The notes under the pieces: model-generated | What the model saw: the letters and a program-made list of their open reading frames with translations, nothing else | The model's database searches: none | What the model was told of the DNA's origin: nothing | From: Paenibacillus sp. FSL H8-0332 | GTDB lineage: Bacteria; Bacillota; Bacilli; Paenibacillales; Paenibacillaceae | Reading direction: 5' to 3' | NCBI RefSeq assembly: GCF_037963835.1 | Contig: NZ_CP150145.1 | Span: 4,588,001-4,652,000 of the forward strand | DNA: 64,000 bases | In this document: piece after piece, positions 32,626-41,607 of the stretch | Layout of the letters: each line of letters starts with the position of its first letter | Position numbering within the stretch: the first letter of the stretch is position 1 | Program-made: the position numbers and the translations under genes

Positions 32626-33970
32626 CCTCCTTCATTCCCCATACGTGGCAGTTTAGTTGTCCGTCATTAAGCTTTATGTTGACCACATCGCCAAGCTCTA
32701 CTTCCTTCAGCGATTTGATTAAATGCTGTTCCTTCTCGTCATACACAAGGCTGTAGCCCCGTGACATGACCTTAAGCGGACTGAGCGCATCCAGATGGCG
32801 CAGCTCAGCCCCGAACCGCGCGCGCTTATCTGCAAGACGCGCCTGCATGGCCGCCGTCAGCTCACGGGTGAGGCCATCCGTGCGCCGGCGGGCAGCGCTG
32901 ACGCTGCTAAGCGGATGGAAGCGCTGCAGGCTCTGGTGCAGCAGCGCGCTGCGCCCCTGCGCGCGGCTGTGCCTTGCCTCTGCTGCGCGGAGCAGGGCCG
33001 CGCGCAGCATGTCCAGCCGCTGCGCGTGCTGAGCCAGCTGCCGGCGGGGGCCGGCCAGCGCCAGCGAGCGCTGCAGTGCAGCGAGGCGTTCGCCGCCGCG
33101 CTGCGAGCGGCGCAGCAGCCCTTGGCGCAGCCGCTGCCGGGTCATGCGCAGCTGCCCGGCCAGCTCGGCTGCGCTCGGCACAGCGAGCTCCGCCGCTGCC
33201 GTAGGGGTGGCCGCCCGGAGATCGGCGGCGAAATCGGCGATCGTGAAGTCGGTCTCGTGGCCCACAGCCGAGATGACCGGAATCCTGGAGGCCGCAATCG
33301 CCCGGGCGACGCCCTCTTCATTGAAGGCCCACAGCTCCTCCAGGGAGCCGCCGCCGCGCCCGACAATCAGTACATCGGCTTCGCCCATGGCGTTCAGGTT
33401 CTGGATGGCCTGTACAATGGACGGGCCAGCCCCCTTACCTTGTACAAGTACAGGGTAGAGAACAATCGCCACCTGAGGATAGCGCCGCTGCAGGGTGATG
33501 ATGATGTCCCTCACCGCCGCTCCTGTTGGGGAGGTCACAACCCCGATGCAGCGCGGGAATTGCGGCAGCGGACGCTTGCGCTCCGCTGCGAACAGGCCCT
33601 CCTTTTCCAGCTTGCTCTTCAGCTGCTCGTAAGCCAGATACAGGCTTCCGATTCCGTCAGGCTGCATATGTGTCGCATAGAACTGGTATTGCCCGTCCCG
33701 TTCATATACGGTCACATTTCCCCTGGCAAGTACCTTCGTGCCTTCCTTCGGCACGAACGGCAGCCGTGAGTTATGCGAAGCGAACATGATGGCTTTGATC
33801 CGGCTGCTCTCATCCTTCAGCGTGAAGTACATATGCCCGCTTCCGTGATGGGTGAAATTCGAGATTTCACCGCGAATCCATACATCGGACAGCAGCGCAT
33901 CCGAATCCAGCTTCATGCGGATATATTTGTTAAGCTCCTTAATGGAGTAAATCTGCCGCTCTGCTGCCAT
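32597..33970 (-). CDS. xseA: Exodeoxyribonuclease VII large subunit
   Basis: The 457-residue protein has an N-terminal OB fold (SDVWIRGEISNFTHHGSGHMYFTLKD, residues ~24-50) and the Exo VII catalytic region (GVVTSPTGAAVRDI, VGRGGGSLEELWAFNEEGVARAIAASRIPVISAVGHETDFTIADF). The coiled-coil part (~270-390) is very GC-rich and alanine/arginine-rich, giving long false ORFs on the other strand. With XseB it degrades single-stranded DNA to oligonucleotides. Confidence 0.96.
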   Translation of the reverse strand: MAAERQIYSIKELNKYIRMKLDSDALLSDVWIRGEISNFTHHGSGHMYFTLKDESSRIKAIMFASHNSRLPFVPKEGTKVLARGNVTVYERDGQYQFYATHMQPDGIGSLYLAYEQLKSKLEKEGLFAAERKRPLPQFPRCIGVVTSPTGAAVRDIIITLQRRYPQVAIVLYPVLVQGKGAGPSIVQAIQNLNAMGEADVLIVGRGGGSLEELWAFNEEGVARAIAASRIPVISAVGHETDFTIADFAADLRAATPTAAAELAVPSAAELAGQLRMTRQRLRQGLLRRSQRGGERLAALQRSLALAGPRRQLAQHAQRLDMLRAALLRAAEARHSRAQGRSALLHQSLQRFHPLSSVSAARRRTDGLTRELTAAMQARLADKRARFGAELRHLDALSPLKVMSRGYSLVYDEKEQHLIKSLKEVELGDVVNIKLNDGQLNCHVWGMKEDGKANGEGS

Positions 33971-33979
33971 AAGTCCGGC

Positions 33980-34837
33980 CTACTTCAGGCCGCGGCGGCG
34001 TGTGGCCGCGATCAGCGTGTTGCTCATCAGCATGGTGATGGTCATCGGTCCCACTCCGCCCGGCACCGGCGTAATGAACCCGGCAACTTCCCGGGCACTC
34101 TCATAATCAACATCCCCGGCAAGCTTGCCGGTATCCAGACGGTTCATGCCGACATCAATCACAATTGCGCCTGGCTTCACGAACGAGGCATCAATGAAGT
34201 TGGCACGGCCGATCGCTACCACCAGAATATCGGCCTGACGGCTAAGCTCAGCCATATTCGCTGTGCGCGAGTGACACATGGTTACAGTGGCGTTCTCACG
34301 CTGCAGCAGCAGGGATACGGGCTTGCCCACAATGTTGCTGCGCCCGATCACTACAGCATGCTTGCCGGAGATGTCCGTACCAGTCCGCTTGATCAGTTCA
34401 ATCACCCCGGCAGGCGTGCAGGGAAGCAGACTGTCGTCCCCGATGACAAGATTCCCCACATTGACCGGGTGGAAGCCATCCACATCCTTCTCTACCGAGA
34501 TAGCATCAATCACAGCCTTCTCTTCAATATGCTTCGGAAGCGGCAGCTGAACGAGTATGCCGTCAATATCGCCCCGGCCGTTCAGGTCTGCCACCAGTGC
34601 CAGCAGTTCCTGCTGGGTAGTAGCGGCATCCAGCCGGTGCACCTCGGAATGGAAGCCCAGCTCTATACAGGACTTCTCCTTGTTGCGCACATAGACCTGG
34701 GAAGCCGGATCTTCACCGACCAGAACGACAGCTAGACCCGGCTTCACGCCGCGCTCTGCTAAGTCTGCAACCTTCCGGGCAATCCCGATCCGAATGTCGT
34801 CCGATACCTGTTTACCGCTGATAATCGCTGCTGTCAT
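33980..34837 (-). CDS. folD: Methylenetetrahydrofolate dehydrogenase/cyclohydrolase
   Basis: The 285-residue protein has the catalytic Lys in YVRNKEKSC, the folate-site sequence PLPKHIEEKAVIDAI, DVDGFHPVN, the Rossmann part VVIGRSNIVGKPVSLLL and the C-terminal PVPGGVGPMTITML. It interconverts 5,10-methylene-, methenyl- and 10-formyl-THF. It lies between nusB and xseA in conserved order, 9 bp before xseA. Confidence 0.97.
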   Translation of the reverse strand: MTAAIISGKQVSDDIRIGIARKVADLAERGVKPGLAVVLVGEDPASQVYVRNKEKSCIELGFHSEVHRLDAATTQQELLALVADLNGRGDIDGILVQLPLPKHIEEKAVIDAISVEKDVDGFHPVNVGNLVIGDDSLLPCTPAGVIELIKRTGTDISGKHAVVIGRSNIVGKPVSLLLQRENATVTMCHSRTANMAELSRQADILVVAIGRANFIDASFVKPGAIVIDVGMNRLDTGKLAGDVDYESAREVAGFITPVPGGVGPMTITMLMSNTLIAATRRRGLK

Positions 34838-34923
34838 GTAAGTCTCTCCCCTATTGTCTATTGAAGGCTTATAAGCCTGTTACTGCCGCTTGCTGCTGAA
34901 ACTGAATCGAATCAGAGGCTGAA

Positions 34924-35373
34924 TTACAGCTCAGCTCTAAGCGTATCCACATCCTGAATCATTTTACCAAGGACGCCGTTCACGAATTTACCGGAATCTT
35001 CTGTGCCGAAATGCTTGGCCAGATCAATCGCCTCATTGACAGACACCTTGGCCGGCACATCGCTGGCGAAGATCATCTCGAAGGTGGCCAGGCGCAGAAT
35101 CTGACGGTCCACGCGTGACAGGCGGCTCATCTGCCAGCCCTTGAGGTAATGCTCCAGCATATCGTCAATCGCCATTTTGTGCTCCCACACGCCGTTGACA
35201 TGCGTAACTACATAAGCTTTCAGTTCGATCTCATCCGTAATGACGCGCTCGGTTTCGTTCTCATCCGCCGCCTCTTCAATCAGCATGTCAACCGCCTCGG
35301 TAACCTCAACATCGTTCATTTCCATCTGGTACAGGCTTTGCACAATAATTTCTCTCGCTAAACGTCTCTTCAT
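34924..35373 (-). CDS. nusB: Transcription antitermination factor NusB
   Basis: The 149-residue helical protein begins MKRRLAREIIVQSLYQMEMN and ends with DVPAKVSVNEAIDLAKHFGTEDSGKFVNGVLGKM, the NusB signature. It binds boxA with NusE in rRNA antitermination. AGGAGG precedes the ATG. It stands upstream of folD with an 86-bp gap. Confidence 0.97.
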   Translation of the reverse strand: MKRRLAREIIVQSLYQMEMNDVEVTEAVDMLIEEAADENETERVITDEIELKAYVVTHVNGVWEHKMAIDDMLEHYLKGWQMSRLSRVDRQILRLATFEMIFASDVPAKVSVNEAIDLAKHFGTEDSGKFVNGVLGKMIQDVDTLRAEL

Positions 35374-35513
35374 GTGTTCCTCCTACGAACTAACTTTCAT
35401 TCTTGTTTTGATATAACTTCTTATATTCCAAAAAAAACCGCACAGCCTTTCTTCCGCAGGTCAGCAACTCAAAGTAACGGGTTCCAGGCTTCCGGGAGAA
35501 AGACTATCGCGGT

Positions 35514-35747
35514 TCATTTGAAGGGGCGCCAGCGTCCGGACAGCCGCTCTACGATCTCCTGCCATTGAAACAGGGGACCCTGCGCGGTATCCTTTCTTTT
35601 GCCGAACGTATATCCGATGAACACTACCAGTGCAAAGAACAGCATATCCCAAAAACCGCTAATCAGATAAATCAATCCGAGAAAGACACCGAAGGCAACT
35701 CCGGTAATTCTACCTCCGTGACTTCCCCATACTTCTCTCCAGGACAT
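35514..35747 (-). CDS. DUF2273 small membrane protein
   Basis: The 77-residue protein has two close membrane helices (GRITGVAFGVFLGLIYLISGFWDMLFFALVVFIGYTFG) and a basic tail. DUF2273 proteins are encoded with AmaP and Asp23 and belong to the membrane-bound Asp23 envelope-stress complex. It begins 15 bp after amaP. The 140 bp before nusB contain a T8 run but no convincing stem. Confidence 0.88.
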   Translation of the reverse strand: MSWREVWGSHGGRITGVAFGVFLGLIYLISGFWDMLFFALVVFIGYTFGKRKDTAQGPLFQWQEIVERLSGRWRPFK

Positions 35748-35762
35748 AAGGGAAACTCACCT

Positions 35763-36311
35763 CTATTCCACTCGACTTTTGAAGCTTGGTGACTGTGTGA
35801 GGTTAGCAATGTATACAGACACATCGGCAACCGGAATTCCGGTTGTCTCCTGTACGAAATCATGCACCTGGCGCTGTACATCCGTAGTAAGCAGAGGCAG
35901 CGAATGCTCGCCGTCGACGACCGCACGGATCATAATCTCAAGACCTGCCTGCGAGACACGGATGCGCGATTTCAGGTCACGGATGCCCTTCACTTTGCCC
36001 GCAGCCTTCAGACTCAGGTTCTCAATGGTCTCCATCGAGATCTGAATATCCCCGTACTCTGTCCGCTGATCAACAGACGGCAGGGAGGCACGGTCGCGGC
36101 GCAGGGAAATGTAGAAGAAGCGGATGCTCAGCAGGAACAGAATGACGGCCACGGAGATCGCAGTGATATAGACCGCCGGTCCGTCCGAAATCTCATACTT
36201 GTCCGGAATGACACCGCTTAAGAGGAGGATGGCAATTACAGATAGTATTCCAATACTTAAGCTGTAAAGGAACAGCAGAAGCCTGTCCAGAATTTTGGCC
36301 ACGAGTCTCAC
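35763..36311 (-). CDS. amaP: Alkaline shock membrane anchor protein AmaP
   Basis: The 182-residue protein has two N-terminal membrane helices (LLLFLYSLSIGILSVIAILLLSGV and AVYITAISVAVILFLLSIRFFYISL). An Asp23-like soluble domain follows (SMETIENLSLKAAGKVKGIRDLKSRI...VQRQVHDFVQETTGIPVADVSVYI). In Staphylococcus AmaP anchors Asp23 to the membrane. It lies between the asp23-like and DUF2273 genes. Confidence 0.9.
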   Translation of the reverse strand: MRLVAKILDRLLLFLYSLSIGILSVIAILLLSGVIPDKYEISDGPAVYITAISVAVILFLLSIRFFYISLRRDRASLPSVDQRTEYGDIQISMETIENLSLKAAGKVKGIRDLKSRIRVSQAGLEIMIRAVVDGEHSLPLLTTDVQRQVHDFVQETTGIPVADVSVYIANLTQSPSFKSRVE

Positions 36312-36330
36312 AACCTCCTTAAATTAAGGT

Positions 36331-36358
36331 AAACCCTCGACGTACTGCCCGAGGGTTT
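36331..36358 (-). terminator. Hairpin between asp23 and amaP
   Basis: AAACCCTCG (36331-36339) pairs with CGAGGGTTT (36350-36358). On the minus strand TTTACCTTAATTT follows, so it may be a weak terminator or an RNA-stabilising stem. Confidence 0.5.
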
Positions 36359-36374
36359 AGGACGAACAAAGCCT

Positions 36375-36791
36375 TTACTTCACACGGATAACCGCATCGA
36401 TATCTTCGCTCTTGTCAATGCTTGTATTGCTTTTGAACTGCACATCATGAATATGCACGTTCACTTCCACAACGGTCAGACCGGTCATGGTTTCGATGGA
36501 ACGCTTAACATTGCGCTGGATTTCGGCAGCTACTTCCGGAAGACGGTAGCCGTATTCGATGATAACAGACACATCCACCGCAGCCTCGCGCTGTCCTACC
36601 TCAACCTTAACCCCTTTGGACAAATTCTTGCGTCCGAGAAGCTCCACGATTCCGCCGGCGAAACCGCCGCTCATTCCGGCCACACCTTTCACCTCAACGG
36701 TTGCCAAACCGGCGATCACCTCGATCACTTCAGGAGCGATCTGGATTTCACCGATTTCCGTACGTTCATATTCTGTCGGCAATGTACTCAT
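36375..36791 (-). CDS. Asp23/Gls24 envelope stress protein (YqhY-like)
   Basis: The ATG at 36791 (MSTLPTEYERTEIGEIQIAPEV) is preferred after AAAGGTGTG, giving 138 residues; the longer frame runs through the promoter side. It is a single Asp23 domain: EVIEVIAGLATVEVKGVAGMSG, AAVDVSVIIEYGYRLPEVAAEIQRNVKRSIETMTGLTVVEVNVHI. The position next to accC matches B. subtilis yqhY, which has been linked to control of acetyl-CoA carboxylase. Confidence 0.93.
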   Translation of the reverse strand: MSTLPTEYERTEIGEIQIAPEVIEVIAGLATVEVKGVAGMSGGFAGGIVELLGRKNLSKGVKVEVGQREAAVDVSVIIEYGYRLPEVAAEIQRNVKRSIETMTGLTVVEVNVHIHDVQFKSNTSIDKSEDIDAVIRVK

Positions 36792-36865
36792 TTTGGACTT
36801 CACACCTTTCCAGCAAAAAAGTTGTAGGGGCACTTCAAGCGGGCAGTACGCCTCTTATTAAACAT

Positions 36866-36894
36866 ACTATATCATTTGACGAACTTTATGACAA
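36866..36894 (-). promoter_or_regulatory. Sigma-A promoter of the asp23-like gene
   Basis: TTGTCA (36889-36894), 17 bases, TATAGT (36866-36871) on the minus strand, ~75 bases before the asp23 start. Confidence 0.65.
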
Positions 36895-36910
36895 ACCATG
36901 AGAAGTCGTC

Positions 36911-38254
36911 CTAAATTTCATACTCTTCAAGGAACTTGATATCGAAGTTACCGTCCAAAAACACCGGATGCTCCAGCAGTCTCTGGTGGAATGGAATCGT
37001 GGTATGTATGCCCTCCACCGCAAATTCGGCCAGTGCACGCTTCATCTTAGCGACCGCCTCATCCCGCGTCGGGGCCCAGACGATCAGCTTGGCAATCATG
37101 GAGTCATAAAAAGGTGAAATGGTATAGCCCGGGTACGCCGCGCTGTCCACCCGCACTCCAAATCCGCCGGGAGGCAGATAGAAGCCAATTTTGCCGGGAG
37201 AAGGCATGAAATTACGCTCAGGGTCCTCGGCATTGATCCGGCATTCGATCGACCATCCGTTGATGACAATATCCTCCTGGGTAAAGGAGAGTGTGTTGCC
37301 TTCTGCCACAGAGATCATTTCCTTGATCAGATCCACTCCGGTAACCATCTCAGTTACGGGATGCTCCACCTGGATACGGGTATTCATCTCCATGAAGTAG
37401 AACTGACCGTCAGGACTGAGCAGGAATTCCAGGGTGCCTGCACCAGAATAATTAACCGCTTGTGCGGCCCTTACAGCCGCTTGGCCCATCGCCTCACGGG
37501 TCTCCGGTGTAAGGATGGAGCAAGGCGCTTCCTCCACCAGCTTCTGGCGGCGGCGCTGCACCGAGCAGTCACGTTCGCCCAGATGGACTACGTTGCCATG
37601 ATTATCGGCGATGATCTGAATCTCCACATGCTTCATGCCGGTCAGGAACTTCTCCAGATAGACTCCGGCGTTGCCAAAATTCTTCTGCGCTTCCTGCTGG
37701 GCAGCGGTAATCTGCTTCACTAGTGACTCTTCATCCTCGGCGATGCGGATGCCCTTGCCGCCGCCGCCTGCCGTAGCCTTTACGATAAGCGGATACCCGA
37801 TATCACGGCCGAGCATCACGGCTTCATCCAAGTCGCCGACAATCCCGTCGGAGCCCGGAATAATCGGAACTCCCGCCTGCTTCATCGTCTCTTTGGCTAC
37901 TGCCTTGTCGCCCATCCGCGTAATCGCATCCGGAGACGGGCCAATGAAAGTAATATTGCAGGATTCACAGATCTCGGCGAAATCGGCATTCTCGGCCAGG
38001 AAGCCATAGCCGGGATGAACGGCATCGCATTCCGTCAGCGTAGCAACGCTCATAATATTAGTAAAGTTCAAATAGCTGTCCTTGGCGGGTGTCGGTCCGA
38101 TGCAGTACGCCTCATCAGCCAGGCGGACATGCAGGGAATCGCGGTCCGGCTCCGAATAGACAGCCACGGTGGCAATACCCAGCTCGCGGCAGGCCCTGAT
38201 AATGCGGACCGCAATTTCGCCGCGGTTAGCAATCAACACTTTTTGAATGTTCAT
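36911..38254 (-). CDS. accC: Acetyl-CoA carboxylase, biotin carboxylase subunit
   Basis: The ATG at 38254 (MNIQKVLIANRGEIAVRIIRA) follows GGGAGGAA; 447 residues. It has the N-terminal Rossmann-like domain, the ATP-grasp glycine-rich loop KATAGGGGKGIR, the catalytic MEMNTRIQVEHPVTEMVTG motif and the C-terminal domain (GWSIECRINAEDP). It carboxylates biotin on AccB for fatty acid synthesis. It forms an operon with accB, 56 bp away. Confidence 0.98.
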   Translation of the reverse strand: MNIQKVLIANRGEIAVRIIRACRELGIATVAVYSEPDRDSLHVRLADEAYCIGPTPAKDSYLNFTNIMSVATLTECDAVHPGYGFLAENADFAEICESCNITFIGPSPDAITRMGDKAVAKETMKQAGVPIIPGSDGIVGDLDEAVMLGRDIGYPLIVKATAGGGGKGIRIAEDEESLVKQITAAQQEAQKNFGNAGVYLEKFLTGMKHVEIQIIADNHGNVVHLGERDCSVQRRRQKLVEEAPCSILTPETREAMGQAAVRAAQAVNYSGAGTLEFLLSPDGQFYFMEMNTRIQVEHPVTEMVTGVDLIKEMISVAEGNTLSFTQEDIVINGWSIECRINAEDPERNFMPSPGKIGFYLPPGGFGVRVDSAAYPGYTISPFYDSMIAKLIVWAPTRDEAVAKMKRALAEFAVEGIHTTIPFHQRLLEHPVFLDGNFDIKFLEEYEI

Positions 38255-38310
38255 GCGGTTCCTCCCAAAGTTTAGCGAAGCTTGCAAGCTCCTCCTCATT
38301 CTCGCGGCAA

Positions 38311-38820
38311 TTATTCCGCTCTCACCAGAAACAGCGGCTGGCCGTATTCCACCAGTTGGCCGTTCTCAACCAGAACAGAGACAATCTCGCCCTGCACTTC
38401 AGCTTCCAGCTCATTCATCAGCTTCATTGCTTCAATGATGCAGACTGTGGATTTCTCATTCACCCGGTCTCCGACATTGACAAAGGAAGGCGTCTCCGGT
38501 GAAGCGGCACTATAGAAGGTCCCTACCATCGGCGAGACGATTTTATGTAATGCGCCTTCAGCGGAGGTTGCGGGCTGCTGCGCCGCATCAGGAACTTCAC
38601 TGACAGCCGGAGGGGCAATAATCTGCGGACTTTGCGGCTGCGGGGCTGGCGTAAAGGGATAGGTATAAGGAGCCGCCTGAATTACTGTTCCTTCAGCTTC
38701 AGAGCGATCCGGTTTGCGGATAGCCAGCTTCATACCTTCGCTTTCAATCTCCAGCTCGTGCACGGAGGAAGTCTGGTCCAGCAATTGAATCAATTCCTTA
38801 ATCTCGCTTAACTTGAACAT
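38311..38820 (-). CDS. accB: Acetyl-CoA carboxylase biotin carboxyl carrier protein
   Basis: The ATG at 38820 (MFKLSEIKELIQLLD) has AAGGAG 11 bases upstream; 169 residues. The N-terminal helix is joined by a proline/alanine/glutamine-rich linker (residues ~50-90) to the biotinyl domain, with the biotinylation site EAMKLMNEL. The protein carries biotin between AccC and the transcarboxylase. Confidence 0.97.
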   Translation of the reverse strand: MFKLSEIKELIQLLDQTSSVHELEIESEGMKLAIRKPDRSEAEGTVIQAAPYTYPFTPAPQPQSPQIIAPPAVSEVPDAAQQPATSAEGALHKIVSPMVGTFYSAASPETPSFVNVGDRVNEKSTVCIIEAMKLMNELEAEVQGEIVSVLVENGQLVEYGQPLFLVRAE

Positions 38821-39003
38821 TGGATCGTTCACTCCTTCAGCTTTCTCTCGAAGCCAATTTGGGACGCAGGCTGGGCAGGGTACGCTATCCGTTCTGAGAA
38901 GCACACCTGTGAAGCCGGTCTGCTCTGTGATTCTCTTGAATCGCTATCTTGTGTAACCGCTGCCTGCGTAATCTTCTTTTTCTATGCATCGATAACTTTA
39001 TGT

Positions 39004-39009
39004 ATTATA
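39004..39009 (-). promoter_or_regulatory. Extended -10 promoter of accBC
   Basis: The minus strand reads TGATATAAT, a TGn-extended consensus -10 (hexamer 39004-39009) ~185 bases before accB. No good -35 is visible. The long leader holds no clear structure. Confidence 0.45.
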
Positions 39010-39028
39010 TCACAAACGCTAGAAATGG

Positions 39029-39057
39029 AAAGAGCCTGGGACGCGCCCGGGCTCTTT
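39029..39057. terminator. Terminator of the spoIIIA operon
   Basis: AAAGAGCCTGGG pairs with CCCGGGCTCTTT around ACGCG (one G-U pair). On the minus strand it follows spoIIIAH and is followed by TTTCC. Confidence 0.75.
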
Positions 39058-39097
39058 CGGCATTTTATTCTATTTTCTGTGATTTTATTCAGCGGGC

Positions 39098-40018
39098 TTA
39101 CTGCTCCGAGACGTATTGGACCTTAATCTTGTCCTGGGTAACGCTCAGTTCCTTCATTACAAAATCCACGATGCCCACGGCCTGCTTCACATCCAGCTTA
39201 TCGCTGAGCACCACGATCGTGTAGGCGTCACCGGCTTCTTCTTTCACAATCGCCTCACCGTATTTCTGTTGAAGCTTTTCTTCAATCCCGGTGATTTTGG
39301 ATTCCTTCTCTTCCAGCTTGCTGAGCTGCTCCTGGGCTGTAGCATTCTCGGCCGGGGTCTTATCCATATTGTTAATCAGCGCCAGCAGATCATTGTGGTC
39401 CTTCAGGTTCTTCTGCTCGCGTTCGTACAGGTAGTTCGTGAACAGGCTGCTGGCTGATACGCTCTGCGAAGCCATTTCATCCAGGATTGCCTTATCGTCC
39501 TTCGCCGGAGTTTTATCTACAGCGGCCGACGTATCCTTGCTGTCTTTGCTGTCCTTAGTGTCCTTATTCTCCTTGCTGTCCTTGCTGTCTTTGGTGGCAG
39601 CCGTATCCTTGCCTTTGTCAGCCGTAGCTGTGGTCGCTTTATCCGTTGCAGCAGTTGTATCCGTAGCTGTGTTGCTGCTGTCAGCAATCACACTGCTGTC
39701 ATCTATCACGGCCGGAGTCGTACTGTCCTCAGTTGTCACTGTCGATGCCACTTCATCCTTGCCGGTCTTGCTGCTGTCATCCACGGTTCCTACCGCAATC
39801 CCTTTGTTCGTGTTGACCTCTTTGATGACAAGTCCGCTGTCCAGCGTAGTGGCTGTCCCGCCGCCCGTCCCGTCTTTTATGGTGTCCACCTGGATGCTGC
39901 CTGCGGTTTCTTTGGGGAGGGGAGCACCCGAATCTTCCGTGAACAGATAATATGCAGAGAGCACTACCATCAAACTGAGCATAGAAACCAGCCAAATCGT
40001 TTGTCTTTTGCCCTTCAT
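39098..40018 (-). CDS. spoIIIAH: Stage III sporulation protein AH
   Basis: The 306-residue protein has one N-terminal membrane helix (TIWLVSMLSLMVVLSAYYLF) and a C-terminal SpoIIIAH/YscJ-like domain (~residues 190-306, SVSASSLFTNYLYEREQKN...TIVVLSDKLDVKQAVGIVDFV). It forms the mother-cell part of the channel with forespore SpoIIQ. It is longer than the B. subtilis protein because of a ~100-residue Thr/Ser/Asp/Lys-rich linker with DSKDSKENKDTK-like repeats. It is last in the operon. Confidence 0.95.
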   Translation of the reverse strand: MKGKRQTIWLVSMLSLMVVLSAYYLFTEDSGAPLPKETAGSIQVDTIKDGTGGGTATTLDSGLVIKEVNTNKGIAVGTVDDSSKTGKDEVASTVTTEDSTTPAVIDDSSVIADSSNTATDTTAATDKATTATADKGKDTAATKDSKDSKENKDTKDSKDSKDTSAAVDKTPAKDDKAILDEMASQSVSASSLFTNYLYEREQKNLKDHNDLLALINNMDKTPAENATAQEQLSKLEEKESKITGIEEKLQQKYGEAIVKEEAGDAYTIVVLSDKLDVKQAVGIVDFVMKELSVTQDKIKVQYVSEQ

Positions 40019-40126
40019 TGTTTATACCTCCTATAATTTTGTTGCCAGCCCTCTTGTCGTGTGTGCCCGTGTGTATCGTACAAGCCTCTTCTGTTAAAGC
40101 ATATGCCGGGGTTATCGGAGACATGC

Positions 40127-40765
40127 CTATTCTTGCTTGCGCGGGACAACAGAAATCCTGTAGACCGGTACGTTAAGCCCTTTTTCAACCGCCTGCTCAA
40201 TCAGACTGCGCACGACCTTGTTCTCTGCCCCTTTGGCGACCACCAGCACTCCCCGTACCTGAGGCTTCACCCGCTTGGTGATGATCGGAGCCTCGTTCCC
40301 TGACTGGGTGTAAGTGACGATCTGGCCGTCCCTGGTGTACTGGGTGGTATGGCGTTTACCGCCGCTGGCATCCGTTTCTTCACTTTGCTGCTGCGAGTCA
40401 TTCATATTGCGCTGCACGATAATCTCCTCTGTGGAATCTACGGTGACCATGATATCCACAGTACCGACCCCCACGATCTTCTCCAGAATCCCCTTCGTGC
40501 GGTTCTCCATCGCCAGTTCGATGCTGTCAAAAGAATTCGCGCTCCCGGCCTCCGGCTGCAGGACCGTCTGCGAGGCCTCGCTGTCCGGCGGTTCACGTCC
40601 CGTGTTCTCGTTGTCCAGCTTCTTCACATTCACGAAGGAATTGAACAGCATGATCGCAACGCCCAGCAGGCCGATAATGATCAGCCAGCGGAAGGTGTGG
40701 CTGCGCTTCGGGCTGCCGTTGCCGCCTCCGGCCCACTGCTCCAGCTTTTTCAGCCAATTGCCCAT
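40127..40765 (-). CDS. spoIIIAG: Stage III sporulation protein AG
   Basis: The 212-residue protein has one membrane helix (WLIIIGLLGVAIMLFNSFVNV) and a ring-forming domain (AMENRTKGILEKIVGVGTVDIMVTVDSTEEIIVQRN...VRGVLVVAKGAENKVVRSLIEQAV). SpoIIIAG forms a large ring in the mother-cell/forespore channel. It lies 17 bp after spoIIIAF. About 108 bp separate it from spoIIIAH. Confidence 0.95.
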   Translation of the reverse strand: MGNWLKKLEQWAGGGNGSPKRSHTFRWLIIIGLLGVAIMLFNSFVNVKKLDNENTGREPPDSEASQTVLQPEAGSANSFDSIELAMENRTKGILEKIVGVGTVDIMVTVDSTEEIIVQRNMNDSQQQSEETDASGGKRHTTQYTRDGQIVTYTQSGNEAPIITKRVKPQVRGVLVVAKGAENKVVRSLIEQAVEKGLNVPVYRISVVPRKQE

Positions 40766-40782
40766 TGATTAACAGCCTCCTC

Positions 40783-41583
40783 TTATGATTTCACGGTACC
40801 GGCCCCGCTGCTCTGCACCTTGATCAGAGCGGGGTCCAGGTTCCAGTTCTGCTCCAGCAGCTTGATAATCGTTCCAGCTTCCTCCGTTTGGGTCTCCTGC
40901 GTTCCCTCAGTGCCGCTCCCGGAAGAGGATGACGCCGGAGCCGAACCCCCTGAGGAGGCCGCTTCCTGCGCTTCACCCTCCCCGCCGCTGCCCTCCAGGC
41001 TGACCTGGACCGGCTTCACAGGGTTAATCTGAATGGGCGCAGCTGACGGGAGGGCAGCGGTACCAGCGCCCGGGACAGTGCCCCCGGTGACGCCCTGCTC
41101 CGGCGGAAGAGCTACCGTGACCGAAGAGATTAGCGGCACCTCCTCGCCCAGTGGCGCACTTGGATTCGGCCCCATAGCCAGCGCCACCGTGACCTTCACC
41201 CCGCCGAGCCCGGTGCTCCCGGTAATCTGGTCGCGCATCTGGCCGGCGATTTCCTCGGCAGCCAGCTTCAAGCTCTGGTCACGTGCTCCGGCGGCGAGCA
41301 TCCGCCCGTCTGCCAGAATCTTGTCCAGCGAATCCGGTGCGTCGCCCGGCCCGTACAGCAGCCCTCCGCTTCTCTCCTGCTGCTGCATCGCCACGGTCAG
41401 CTCCTTGCTGGCATCCCCCTTCAGCAGAGAGACGAGCGGGCTGAGCATCGTCAGCAGAACCAGCAGACTGAGCACCAGCCTGGCGTAGCGTTCCATGGAT
41501 TTACTGGGCAGCAGCATCTCCACAAATGCTGCCATCAGCACGACGAGAATCAGCTCATGGAGCCAACTGCTGAGCCAGGACAT
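40783..41583 (-). CDS. spoIIIAF: Stage III sporulation protein AF
   Basis: The 266-residue protein has two N-terminal membrane helices (LILVVLMAAFVEMLLP and LVLSLLVLLTMLSPLVSLL) and a soluble domain with a long Gly/Ser/Glu-rich linker (GSGGEGEAQEAASSGGSAPASSSS). The ending LEQNWNLDPALIKVQ is typical. It is longer than B. subtilis SpoIIIAF because of the linker. It belongs to the spoIIIA channel operon. Confidence 0.93.
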   Translation of the reverse strand: MSWLSSWLHELILVVLMAAFVEMLLPSKSMERYARLVLSLLVLLTMLSPLVSLLKGDASKELTVAMQQQERSGGLLYGPGDAPDSLDKILADGRMLAAGARDQSLKLAAEEIAGQMRDQITGSTGLGGVKVTVALAMGPNPSAPLGEEVPLISSVTVALPPEQGVTGGTVPGAGTAALPSAAPIQINPVKPVQVSLEGSGGEGEAQEAASSGGSAPASSSSGSGTEGTQETQTEEAGTIIKLLEQNWNLDPALIKVQSSGAGTVKS

Positions 41584-41607
41584 GGCGTACCTCCTTGTCG
41601 TTTCGTT

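Noticed and set aside
32766..33769. Long + strand open frames opposite xseA
   Set aside because: They arise from the GC-rich coiled-coil region of xseA; the products are Arg/Ala/Ser-rich and without domains.
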